Source: Lethocerus indicus
Lineage: Eukaryota; Arthropoda; Insecta; Hemiptera; Belostomatidae
DNA: 64,000 nt
Reading direction: 5' to 3'
Assembly (NCBI GenBank): GCA_019843655.1
Contig: JACDQD010000102.1
Span: forward strand, 8,379,501 to 8,443,500
The translations under genes and the position numbers were made by a program. Below, piece after piece: positions 51,933 through 62,880 of the stretch. Numbering within the stretch: position 1 is the stretch's first letter; each line of letters starts with the position of its first letter. Below the pieces are notes generated by a model, which had not been told where the DNA came from, made no database searches, and saw nothing but the letters and a program-made list of their open reading frames with translations.

Positions 51933-54900
51933 AGTCGCACCGGACCGCCATTAATTTGTGTACAACTCCCCGCACCCCAAGGGCTCACCCTTTTGTTTAA
52001 ACCCTGCGGGCGGGCGGGGAAAGAAGCCCGTGTCATTACTCGGTCCCTGATTTATGGCCAGTAATTGAAAATTCCCACTTACACCCTTCTCCCAAGAACC
52101 CGCTAAATGAATATTATATAGAGAGTTTTTTCCGCAATATTAACACCCCCTGGATTGAATTTAATTCTGTACTGTATTTAAGGCGCGAGGCTAAGCTAAT
52201 TACAAAGGCATCGTTCATTGAATTATCAATGTAATCACAGGTTATGAAATCATATCGAACCGTCCTGTCGCCTAACTGGTGGCAATTCTTCTCCTCGTAA
52301 TGCCAACGTGCCGAGGTGAAAACGAAACCCATGTAAATGGTAGATTAGTGAACCAACGCCATTTCATTACGCGATATGACAAAAAGCACTCGACAGGATA
52401 TAAACAAAAATTAAGAAATTCATATCCACTAAGCATAGGCCAATGGTCATAAAAATTCATATTATTAAAAGTTTGAGGGACCGGAATAAAATATATAACG
52501 AAAATTATGTTAATGAAAGAAAGTAGTAGCCCGAGTATCATTCGTCCCAAGAGATTTATCCCGTTTTGAAGGCGGTGAGCAGCGAAGTTCTCTCGGGGTT
52601 CTCTCGTTTTCTTGATCATTAGCGTTACTTTCGCGTATATAATTTTTTTCGTTCCCTCTTCTTTAATTTAGAAGCAATTTGGAACCGGATATTGTGAAAT
52701 ATTGCGTCGTAAATCTTCCCTTCCGGGAGAGAAAACGGAGACGCGGCACACCAATTTCCATTAAACAGCTCTATCCGTCCTATTAGTCTATTTTCAAGCC
52801 AATTAAAGTAAAATTTCATTTAAAATAAACTTAGTGACGTAAGTGATAGTTAAGACAATAAATTAGATAATCATAAGTCTTTCCGAACGATCTATGAATT
52901 GAAATCACATATAAGGAAAGAGAAACTATTCTGACTATATTATTCAGGACATCACTATGTTTTATTATGCGTAACACATCACCACCAGCTCCCATGAAAT
53001 ACGCAGCATCATGTAGATCTTGCCATTCAACATCGAAGAAGTACACAAAGCTTCACGGGATGACTTTAATTTAACGCATAAAAGTTTATTTGGCAAATTA
53101 CAAGGGGAATAATGTTCGCGAAAATAAACGCCACCTTTTTCAAACGGCGGAATACAGCCGAGAAACCTAAATTTATAGGTGTTCAAGGAGGAGAAGGGGG
53201 CCGGGGACGATTTTCGTCCGCATTAGAACGGTTAATTGCCACCCATTCTGGGTAGTTGGGGTTTGTGTAAGTGTGTGCCCACTCCCTCGGGGGTTGAAAA
53301 AAAAAGGGTCCGGATTGTCCACCGGATCGTCCATTCATTGCGCTTTAATAAGGGATGCAAAGTTAACATCCACTGGGGATGGAAGTGGGGGTGGCTTTTT
53401 AATTTCATGAATACACACCGAGGAAATGAGAGTGGGACGGACCGGCATGAAACTTAATTTTTTCCACTTTTTACACGACCCAAAAACACGCTGGGGTCAG
53501 CGATACGATGCAAAGAGCGTTCTCGCCCGGGTATTCGTCGTTTTCAATTTCTGGTCCATGCTTGGATTCAATTTTCGCGAAATGTCCAGAGAAATCCGTG
53601 ACTATAGCCCGAACTTCCGTTTTGATAGATAATTAAGATAGAATTAGTACATCCAACGTGTAAATGTGTGATTCAAACTTCCGTTTTGAACCTTCAGGAA
53701 CTTGTTTCAAAGGGCGATGTATAAATTTAGTAAACCCAGTACCATATGATAAAGGGATCGACTAAATTACCAATGGAATGGGCGCATGAAGACAGAGAGA
53801 TAAGAAGTATACGCTATGAACTGTATTTTCTTTCAGTTATAGTCTTAATTGTCCCCAAAATATCAGCCTAACGTTATTTTTGATCGATATTTAGGATCCG
53901 TAAAATCATAAACTACAGAGTTGTGGTACGCTCATCACGATGATTTGAAACGTAACAAATTAAATATGTATATATTTGGAAGGTAAGTGGTAAAAAGTAC
54001 GGGAAGGGAAAGAAAAAATACCACTAATAAATAACTTGGTGTCGCATTGCGTTTGTTGTATTGTTGTGATGGTGGAGGGAGAAATAAGTCACGAAACCTG
54101 CATAATTTAACGCGACTGAGGAGTTTCTGTAATTCATGACATCGGAATTAATTTTATTTAGGACACATAATGGATTTATAGACTTGGTAAATATTGTTAA
54201 ATATATTAAAATTCTCCTGCTTCGAAGTGTGGACGTCGTAAATGATGATTGTAAACAACATATACAAGTGAGACACGTTAAACACCAGCAGGTACGTTAT
54301 TTACCAGCAGTGACGTATTACTTTTGTGTGCTAGAAGGAAGAAAATCACTATTGGTAACATTGTTATAATAAATAAAAACAAGCCTTTGATGAAAATTAG
54401 GCCAACCAGGCAAGGAGCTATCAATCACAATAGCATGCGCCATTTCCTCCTGTCCAACATATTTCAACAAGTTTTCATTTTCTTTTCCTTTCCAACATTT
54501 ATCTGGCGTAGAATGTCATTGTACAGGAATAATTGTTACCTATTCTAAGAGTACGTAGGACTCGGAAGGGATTCGTTCATTTTGTCTACAACCCGTGTGG
54601 TTAATACTAAAATACGTTTAAAGATAATAGGACCTATGCTATATTAGAGCGGTACCTTCCGTTTTGCCTTTAAATCATCTGTTGTTAAACATTATATAGC
54701 TATTTTTATATTAGTAGTTATGAGGCTGTACTGATTTTATTACGCGTATACAATATTGGACACTAACTGAGTCTACCTGTAATTGAAACTATCTATAACT
54801 GAGTGTAAATCAAAGTTGCCGCCAATTACGTCAAATTAATTTAATTTAGTATATCAATAAGAGGTTCTGAATACCTCTACGTTAGTCTGGTTTTGATGTG

Positions 54901-57184
54901 GCGTCACTGGCATTCCACAGTGGTACTATTGCAAGTGCTGTTCAGGCGACCCTGAGATCGAGCCTCCTGCCTCCGGTAATCTCGAGCGCTACGGGAAAAG
55001 CCGCTACAGGTATTTAAGGCATTATTTCAGTAGAAAAGCGTTTTCACAAAAATTCAGGCAGGACTGTTCGTATTCCGGGATCAAAATAAGCCCGGGGAGG
55101 AATGGCGCTACCTGAAATATTCATTGCCGTCTCCTAATAGGTAGACCGTTTTTGTAAATCCAATTCCCCCCCTCTTTGAACTCGATTCAAAAAGCGCCGC
55201 CGTCATTTCCGGTCGACGCCCCTCTTCCGCCCGGGAACGGAGTTAAGGAGCGGTCGTATTTCAAGGCGGGAATGGTCGGGGTTGTGAGGAAGAGAGCCGA
55301 AGAGAGCCGATCCGCCGATTTGTTAGAGCGGGGTTGGCGGGGGCGCGGCCCCACGCGACTCTGTCCGCCCCAGATAACACGCCCACCCCCACCCCCCGAG
55401 ACTACAAATGGACCCATTTCACAAACGTTAAGCGCCCCACGGGCCATTGTTTCACGTGTAAAGTATCGTTTTGGACGTTTAGAAAGACCACCGCTATAAA
55501 ACAAACCGAAGGGAAGAGGAGTCGGTGCGGGCGAATCACACTCTCCGCTCGGATTGGTGTTACGACGACGTTCTGTTTCCCGCGGGACAATGTCGCAATT
55601 TTTATATCACCCCGCATTCTTCCGCTAACGAATACTTTCGGGATAAATATTTCGTCGCATGCTAAACTACGACTGCATTGCTACTCCTTACTGCCGGTAC
55701 AATGAGCTGTAGCACTAGGTCATATGTGTTTAGCCTAATGGTAGAGACGTTGTCATTTTCTAAATGGTTTCCTTTGTGTCGATTTATACACAAATATATT
55801 TGCAGCAGCAAAAATATGATTATACATCAGATTACACTTAATGAAGGAAAACAAACATATTGTCTCTTCTCCCCACCTATACACCCAGGTAGTATCTGTC
55901 AAAATGTTTTTTATATAAAATTTTCAAATATAATCATCATCAACGACTCGATAAAGCGTGACTAGTCTAGAAGCCTCTATCGATCCCCGGTGCGATAACC
56001 GAAGGAAGAACCCCCAAAAATTGAAAGAGTTTAATGGTAGGGTGAGCAGCTTGAAATTCGAAGGGGTGGCTGGTATAGAGGCCGGGGCAGAGGGACCGCG
56101 GGTAGGGCCCTCTGTCAAAGTCTGTCATTTCCCACTCGGGCCCTTCTTTGACCTTTCATTCGCTGAAAATGAAGCCGGTTCGTTAAAAGAGTGAAACGAA
56201 ATGTACAGTTAATAATAAAAAAGGACCCGCCGACGCCGCGCCGACAACAAGTTCTCTTTCACCATCCCATTTCAAACTGTCTATTTCTTTCCCCCTCCGT
56301 TCTTTCTTTTTATAATTGGCGGAAAAGGTAAAGCAATCGAAAAAATGAGACCAATGACCGGTTATTCGAATCGGAGTGTTAAAAGGTGAATATACCAGCG
56401 TTTAACCCGTATACGGACACTGAAGACCTGTCGGTAGAGAATGTATATTGGCCGCTGTTCAGGTTGCATAACTGCATGCACCGAACCGAGGGGATAAGGA
56501 ATTCCTAATCGGACAGGAAGCGGTTAAATCGATCGACAGTATCCTGATGTGACGCCTACTGGGCGCGTTATAACGCCAATTAATCACCCCCTCTCCCCGC
56601 AGTATACCGAGGCAGTGTTCTGCCCTTATCTCCGATAGAGAGGCCATACGTGGCATAAATCACAACTTGACCGTTCCCCTATAATTTTCTCCATTCGGGT
56701 CTACCGCCTAGCTTACATTCGGCCATTGATTTATTAGAGACCCTCTCCCTACGAGTCCGAGCAAGATTATAGGCTCAACACATTTTCCTATCCCAGAAAT
56801 CGAACATTCGAGTACGGGAACGGCCAGGGGAACCCCTTATTTGATGAGTCCACTATCTACAGTACCCCCTACCGTATTATGTTTCATCATATAACCTATA
56901 AACGCGATCAGACTTCCTCTAAACAAAACAAAAAGCGTTCGATAATAACGCGATATATTAACATTCTAATAAGTATACTAGAATTAGTGTAAAGTTGATA
57001 TTTACAAAATAATTAAAATTTCTACCCATATCGTGAAATAGCCTGCTATTTCGGAACCACTCATTATGCGTCAAATTCCAACTGACGAGACGACTCGTTT
57101 GATATACCTGTTTTGTGGTCTGCGAGGGGTTGGAATATTGTAGGTTCGTGATGTTTCTGTCTCCTCTCGCTGGTTTGGTCTTTT

Positions 57185-57221
57185 GCTAGACCGGTTTCGG
57201 CTGCTTGCCATCTTCAGTAGC
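57185..57221 (-). ncRNA. Minimal hammerhead ribozyme motif, left arm of copy D
   Basis: On the minus strand: GCUA, CUGAAGA, extra U, stem II GGC/GCC with an AAGCA loop, GAAA, ACCGGU, C17 (plus-strand G at 57189) and UAGC. All core positions match the hammerhead consensus (CUGANGA, GAAA, a U16.1-H17 site). Cleavage is predicted between the minus-strand bases opposite 57189 and 57188. As in the other copies, stem III is a loopless self-complementary hexamer, favouring dimeric action. Confidence 0.7.
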
Positions 57222-57489
57222 GGTGTTAGTCACTGTTAGCACTTGGGATGTTTTTTGGGCATCCTCACTGCACTGTCACTTTCACATGTACTGTGAGGCG
57301 CTTTATGTAGTGCCGCTAATACCTACAAAATGCAAGGCAGACCTGTGTTGCGGGCTAGTATTAGGTGCGCCGTACCATTGAAACTAGTAGCGCATCGAAC
57401 TGAATACACAACAACCACAGTACATGTGAAAGTGACAGTGCAGTGAGGATGCCCAAAAAACATCCAAAGTCCTAACAGTGACTAACACC

Positions 57490-57526
57490 GCTACTGAAGA
57501 TGGCGAGCAGCCGAAACCGGTCTAGC
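57490..57526 (+). ncRNA. Minimal hammerhead ribozyme motif, right arm of copy D
   Basis: GCUA (57490-57493), CUGAAGA (57494-57500), U, stem II GGC/GCC with loop GAGCA (57502-57512), GAAA (57513-57516), ACCGGU (57516-57521), C17 at 57522, UAGC (57523-57526). This is the cleanest example in the window: all stem and core positions are satisfied apart from the extra U after A9. Downstream GACC could compete for GGUC in an alternative hairpin (57519-57534), which may modulate folding. Confidence 0.7.
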
Positions 57527-57571
57527 AAAAGACCAAACCAGCGAGAGGAGACAGAAACATCACGAACCTAC

Positions 57572-59959
57572 ACGACTCAAGTTCATTAATTTCGTTGTAC
57601 ACATTTGCTTTGATCATAAGCAATTGCTTCTCTAAAGTGCAGTTATAAGGCAGCCGCTTTAAGTTTTATTCACACGAGGCGTACGTTTATTGAGACAAGG
57701 ATAAAGTTAAGGGAAAATTGAAATTGCGACGCTATCAGAGCCGCTATAGAGAGCCGACATAGCTCGGGCAATTCAACTTACCCGGAAATCAAACTAACAT
57801 TCTATTTATTTTATATTTAAATAATCAATTTCTCTACGCATAATCAAAATTTTAAGACAGTATTATGCTGTCTAATGCCCTGTTTTCTCCAATTTCATTT
57901 TTGCATAATAAAAAGTGGGTAGGGGAATATACACGGAGGGGAAGGATTATGGAAAAGTTTGACTTAGCACGTTTCAAAACTCGAACTGAACTTCATAACA
58001 ACTTTATAATTAAGTCATATCCTCTTTTCTCAAACTTGGGAACAATTCCAGAACTGGATACAAATAGGATTCCCTTCTTTCAAATAAATTGTACTCCAAG
58101 TTTGAATAAGAAACAAGGGCCAAATATTTTTCTACTACTGGCACAACTCGAGTTAAGCAAAGGATCTAAAAATATTTTAATGAGTATTAAATTTTTTCTC
58201 TTAAAAGATGTGGAAATTTCACATAAATTAGCTTATCCATAAATTGGTTATATTTACTAAACTCATTTCGTATTTCTTGTTGAAAGTATAAGAAGAAATA
58301 TTTATTGCAGTGTAACAAAGCTAGTTCTCCCACAGATTTAGAGTGCACTTTACAGTTCTAAAAGAGATAGAAAAGGAATTGCGAGAGCGCTGCACATTTA
58401 TTATGTAATTTATTCAATTTGCAATTTCGTTTCTCAGTGTTATTTTTAAATCCTCTAAAGGAAAGAGAAGCTTTTTCTAATTGAGAGTTTTTAAAGTTGC
58501 ATTACTTTCGAAACTTTCTTCTCTTGCTCATTTTTTTACATTAAACCGATTTTTAATTCTGAGGAAGTAAGCCTAAAATCTGTAGGATTATTTAAAAAAC
58601 TTTTAAGAAATGAAGCTCGAACATTTTTTCATTCAACTTCCTACAGTTAAACATAAGACTTATGTTAATATTATATAATTTTCATAGCAAATTGTAAGAT
58701 TAGCTAGCGCAAATATTTTTAGTGCGTATTTGTTAAGAGTTCTTAATATATATAGAAACTGTGATGATTTGTAAATCGTGCCTAATAGTCACTAATCTAG
58801 GGAGGGACCAAACAAATCGATAATTATTCCGATATTCCAAACCCCCGCAAGGCTCATTTCCTGGCTGGAGGTATGCGAGGTTTTACTGTCTACAATATGG
58901 TATAACGCTACACGAGTTTCGCTTTTACGCAGTCGTCAGTTGCGTTCGTTCAGTAGATTATTGTGGCAATTGCATGTCGGTAGGCTTGCACAACCCGAAG
59001 CGAAATGAAATAAACAATAAATTAAGATAAACTAAAAAGAATTGTTACGCTATTTGGAGTGTTTAATAAGAGGGATGAACACAAGTGCAATAGTGAGTGG
59101 TGTTATTAAAGTTGAACATTTTTCGTGGAGACCATAGAAAATACGATAAGGGGGACATAACAAGGTGAGTTTTCTATATATCGCTCGGCTACCAAATCGA
59201 CACTCTTCCCTAGAATCCAAACCCCCCACGGCACTTCCCAGTCACTCTCGGGGATGAAGAAATTCCTTTCTGAGGGGAGCAAAACGGCGCTGGGGACCCT
59301 TTTCTTATTTGGTCGGGGGCTGTGATAAGTGTTATTGGCCGGGCCCAACAGTGGAGGCAGCGAAATGCCCTGTTATGTGGCGGCGGGGGCGGCTAACTGT
59401 GGCCGGCTGGCACCACGAGATCTGTTCATATTGCTTCTGCTGCGGCCCCGTTTAGCGACAACCGCTCATTCTCTCTCGGTTGTGGCCCCTCTTCATATCT
59501 GTCGCACATCGCATTCACGTTGGAGAGAACGCGAGAGAGAGAGAGAGTGAGAGGGCACAACGGAAAATCCTGACTGCGATGACAAAAAAAAACACTCGGT
59601 GATAAAGCATCAATCTTCATAAAGCAATATTCGTGATTAAATGGGTGAACTAGAAGTCGAAACCGAAACCTTCGTGAGAGTTATTGTACACTCCGGATAA
59701 CCAAAAGACGCTTATTGTGGACAAAAAACGAAAGGACATTAACGGAAAAACCAAGGGTCATTGAAGGTCGAAAATGTTATCGGGAAAATAATAGATTTTT
59801 AACTTATACCGTAGATTTCACGTGTTTCAACACAAATTCGACAAAGACTTAAGGTGATTAGCACAATCCCTCCCAACCCAAATAAGACAAAAAGCATCCA
59901 CCAAAAATACAACAAGAAGACAAGTATATATACACACGGCAAACAGACAACCACCACGG
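57572..59959. other. Unannotated DNA between ribozyme repeats D and E
   Basis: Mostly AT-rich. A 125-codon plus-strand frame at 57865-58242 is the longest open frame; it is Lys/Asn/Phe/Leu-rich, has no domain I recognise, and is probably chance in AT-rich DNA. A GC-rich block lies at about 59,330-59,540 and ends in a (GA)n run. No transposon protein was identified. Confidence 0.45.
59533..59547. repeat. (GA)n short tandem repeat
   Basis: About seven GA units following GAACGC. Confidence 0.85.
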
Positions 59960-60102
59960 TTCAAGTGATAGTGACGGTGCAGTGAGGATGCCCAAGAAAC
60001 ATCCAAAGTGCCAAAAGTGACTAACACCGCTACAGGCGAGAGGAGACAGAAACACATGAAATCTACGGTATTCCAACCCCTCGCAGACCACAAAACAGGT
60101 AT
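59960..60102 (+). repeat. Ribozyme repeat copy E, ribozyme deleted
   Basis: One arm of the family with its outer terminus: it aligns with the right arm of copy D from TCAAGTGATAGTGAC through CATCCAAAGTGCC, ACACCGCTA and GAGAGGAGACAG to CCAACCCCTCGCAGACC and ACAGGTAT. Compared with D, about 45 nt are missing right after GCTA, removing the core, stems II and III, the cleavage site and the 3' strand of stem I. The sequence at 59870-59950 may be internal element DNA but has no match in the window. Confidence 0.85.
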
Positions 60103-61892
60103 TCTAAACTATTTAAACTTATATTTTCCACAAGCCCAATCGGTTTGTTTTTCATTTTGTACATATTACGTTTCTACGACATTTCCAACCGCCGCTGCAT
60201 TATTCAAATAAACTTGTAGTAGAGTGGTTGCAAATAAATAAAAAAAAGTTACTACCGTACGTTATTAATAGCTCATCTCGTGTTCAGTTCAAAAACTGTA
60301 ACCTAATGGAATAAATTAAATACAGTAGGTGGACGGAGGGACCGGATAGAGTAAAGGATTTGAGATAGGGGATGGAGAGGGAGGGAGGATTGAGGTATGT
60401 GTGCGGCTGCGGAGGGTGAGGAGGGGGTGTGTGTGTGAGATTAAAGCGTGTAATCCCTATATTACACCTGGGACCACCCAACGGATAAGGATTAAAGTAT
60501 CACCCTTTTGGGGCCCCCCTCCCACACTAGGACCGACTACTCGTGCCCCGGGTGGGCCTAACACTGTACTCCTATACGCCGGGCACATTCCGAAGGCCCT
60601 CTTCATACTTCTTATCCCCCATCTGGGTAACTACGCCCACTCAGGGCGCGACCTTAAACGTATTGGGTTGACAACTAAGTAATTGCGGAATTCACCAACA
60701 AGTGGCGTTGTACATATTTTTAAGTACGTCAACATCTTTGCACAGATAAGATGCTTTGAATATGTCATTATTTGGCCCTTTCTGAAACTTTCGGTATTAA
60801 AATTACATTGACCAGTTGAATTGTGAGTGTATAAAAAGCTAAAACAAGGTGAACCAAAGTGAGCATTTCCGTCACATTTTGCTTTTTTATTTAATGCCTC
60901 ACAGGCTCATAAAAAGTTGTACGCCGTTTACGGTGATGAAGCCTTAAAAGAACGGCAGTGTCTGTTCCGCAATTACTTAGTTGTCAACCTAATATTTTAA
61001 CGGCGAGTATCACGTTTCGATTACGGATTATGGCGGAATCAAGGAGACAACTGTGACGAAATTGAAACAGGTCGTCATATACAAATGTAATAAAGCTAAT
61101 AGTCTGAAAGCTAAATAATTTGCCAATAAAATATTTATTATATATAAATAAAATATTTATCGTATATTTAAGTCTTTATGTGAAAGGATAGAAGCACACA
61201 GATTAGTAAGTATGGCTTTGTTTGGTAAAATTTCTTCTACAACGAATACAGAAGATTCAGATATTTTTTCATTAAGAGTTATTTTCAGAAAATGTTTTAA
61301 TTCGTATTCCTTGTTTTTATTTCTCTACCTGAGCGTAGAGGAAAATATTTTCTCGGGGAAAAGGGGTCGCCGAGTGGAAAAGTTGGTGAAGCCGTGCAGT
61401 GCGCCGTATGGTGGTATTCACGGCGCGGCGTATAGACTAACCCGCCCGACTCCCGTGTGTGCGCCGGCCGGCATCTGCCAGCGCCGTGTTCCTCTTGTTG
61501 CAATATAAAGACATCGAGCCGCGTCCTACCGTACCTTAAGGTACAATTCTCACTCTCCAAAGGGGACGGTACAAGCTCTGTCCGTCCGTATCGAGCGCAT
61601 AGGGGACACATGACGCCCTCCGGGAGGTGGATATGAGCAGCGCCGAATTGGCTTATCGGCTGCACGCCATCTGCATGCCGGCCGCCCTCGGCGGGCTTCA
61701 CGAAAAATTGGATTTAACTGCTGAAACGACACACGGGCCGCCGCAACTGCCCCTCTTTCCGAGAGCGGACATGGCAAAACTGAGCCGGGGTGTGTCAAAA
61801 TTAGATTCTCGGCCTTACCAACTCCGTATGAAATATTTATTCCAACTCCAGGGAGTACGCGTGGGCGCGGAACAACTAAATGAAGTTCAATA
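60103..61892. other. Unannotated DNA with GC-rich block before piggyBac end
   Basis: No gene supported. AT-rich DNA (60,680-61,330) lies between a moderately GC-rich piece (60,330-60,660) and a GC- and CpG-rich block at 61,340-61,860. The block has open frames on both strands (plus 61,212-61,508 and 61,627-61,896; minus 61,297-61,701) with no known domain. Because it directly borders the piggyBac TTAA, it is pre-insertion host DNA. Confidence 0.45.
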
Positions 61893-61909
61893 TTAACCCT
61901 TTGCGGACG
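61893..61909. repeat. piggyBac target TTAA plus terminal repeat
   Basis: TTAA is immediately followed by CCCTTTGCGGACG. piggyBac transposases insert at TTAA, and many family termini begin with a short C-rich run such as CCC. The position relative to the transposase stop codon fits the element's 3' end. Confidence 0.7.
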
Positions 61910-62074
61910 TATTAAATTTGGACATGCGTATCGTACTGGTCGGAATTAATTTCCGTCGAAAGAGCAGGTTTACGCAAGTTTACTATGGATAAACAAGATT
62001 TAGTAATTCTTTTGTGAACTTTAGATATATCTTTATTCGATATAGTCATCTAGTGATATGTTTTTGTATAAAAA

Positions 62075-62478
62075 TTATGTTTTATAATTCTCCATCGTGT
62101 AGTATTTTTCTCCACATGCAGGCCTGGTTTTCGAGTGCATGTACCACAAAAATAATTGGTTTGGTGCCTTCCACCCTCAATCTTTCTGTTTGAACATACA
62201 CAACAATCTTTACTTTTTAAATTTTCACAATACCGCAATATATGCAGTTTTCCATTAAGTCTTTCTTCCTTATCGGAGGTCGATGGTCTTCCCGGTTTAA
62301 ATTTTGCTCCATCACGAAAATCACCTACCAGTTGTGCCACCAATTTTCGGACGAACACAAAATGTGGCATAGGTGTCCTGTTCTCTCTTCTAGCTGACAC
62401 CTTGTATAAAATGTAACTATTTATTGCACAAACCTCTAATACCCAGAAAAAAGTTTTCGAACCATTTGCTCGAGTTTT
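62075..62478 (-). pseudogene. piggyBac transposase C-terminal fragment
   Basis: The minus strand is open from 62478 and reads a piggyBac C-terminal region: FFWVLEVCAINSYILYK, then HFVFVRKLVAQLVGDFR, a GRPS and ERLNGKLH segment, and the cysteine-rich domain CCVCSNRK...HQTNYFCGTC...KPGLHVEK, which binds DNA ends in this family. Just after GLHVEK a 2-nt excess (near 62105) shifts the frame; correcting for it gives a short tail YTMENYKT and stop TAA at 62075. A stop (62479-62481) ends the frame upstream. The DDE/D catalytic core is absent, so the fragment cannot transpose DNA. Confidence 0.9.
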
Positions 62479-62880
62479 TCATAAAACAATATGAATTCTA
62501 ATCACGTAAATATCTTTTGTTTTAGGTAAAATGACAAGCTGCACTACATTTTTTCGATTCCTACAGAAAAAGGTACGTTGCCAGAATTGTCAATCATGCA
62601 ATAGACGGGCCAAAACAGATGTCTCTAAATGTATTTATATTTGTACTCAATAAACCTTATAATAATATGGCGGAAAGATTTTATTACAACAAGCTATGTT
62701 AATGTAAGGTGGTGTTGTTTTGAATTTGTGTTCAAGGTAATTCAGTGAAATTAACAATTCGTAGTACTGAATTTTGAGAAATCTGGTCGAAAATTTTGTG
62801 GACCGTCCAAAAATTAATTCCGACGCGAAACAAAAAGCTGAAATCGTAACTGTAATTTACGATTCTGGCCAAGTAAGTTA

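Larger units (their letters stand above)
46387..57106. other. Unannotated mosaic DNA
   Basis: No gene recognised in almost 11 kb. GC-rich blocks occur at about 46,460-46,720, 49,900-50,300, 50,640-51,130, 51,420-52,050 and 55,160-55,620; the others are AT-rich (47,540-47,720, 47,980-48,330, 49,500-49,760, 54,600-54,860). GC-rich blocks show overlapping open frames on both strands (for example 49,908-50,318 and 55,176-55,705) without any domain I know. I saw no RNA gene and no transposon protein. Confidence 0.5.
57107..57571. repeat. Foldback repeat copy D, best-preserved family member
   Basis: The outer terminus (57107-57139) begins ACCTGTTTTGTGGTCTGC. Then two 156-bp arms, 57140-57295 and 57416-57571, are near-perfect inverted copies around a 120-bp unique spacer. 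Each arm contains an apparently intact hammerhead motif, so each strand carries one in its 3' arm. The right outer terminus is missing. No open frame of interest lies in the spacer. The long inverted arms would make a transcript fold into one large hairpin. Likely a non-autonomous element; I infer a Penelope-like or retrozyme-like link from the ribozyme only. Confidence 0.9.
61893..62880 (-). mobile_element. piggyBac-like DNA transposon remnant
   Basis: The 3' end lies at a TTAA target (61893-61896) followed by CCCTTTGCGGACG, a terminus typical of piggyBac-type elements. A transposase C-terminus on the minus strand ends about 180 bp inside it. A 14-bp word GTCGGAATTAATTT about 50 bp inside this end recurs inverted at about 62,812-62,825, consistent with subterminal inverted repeats. 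No matching CGTCCGCAAAGGG-TTAA terminus is visible on the far side, so the other boundary is a guess and that end is decayed or lost. At under 1 kb the copy is internally deleted and non-autonomous. Confidence 0.75.

Noticed and set aside
59827..60093. 88-codon hydrophobic minus-strand frame
   Set aside because: Much of it is the translated right arm of repeat copy E on the antisense strand. Similarity to the frame in copy A reflects the shared repeat, not a protein family.
57107..60102. Penelope-like reverse transcriptase or GIY-YIG endonuclease near the ribozyme repeats
   Set aside because: I looked for such protein segments between copies D and E and in the spacers and recognised none, so an autonomous element is not claimed.
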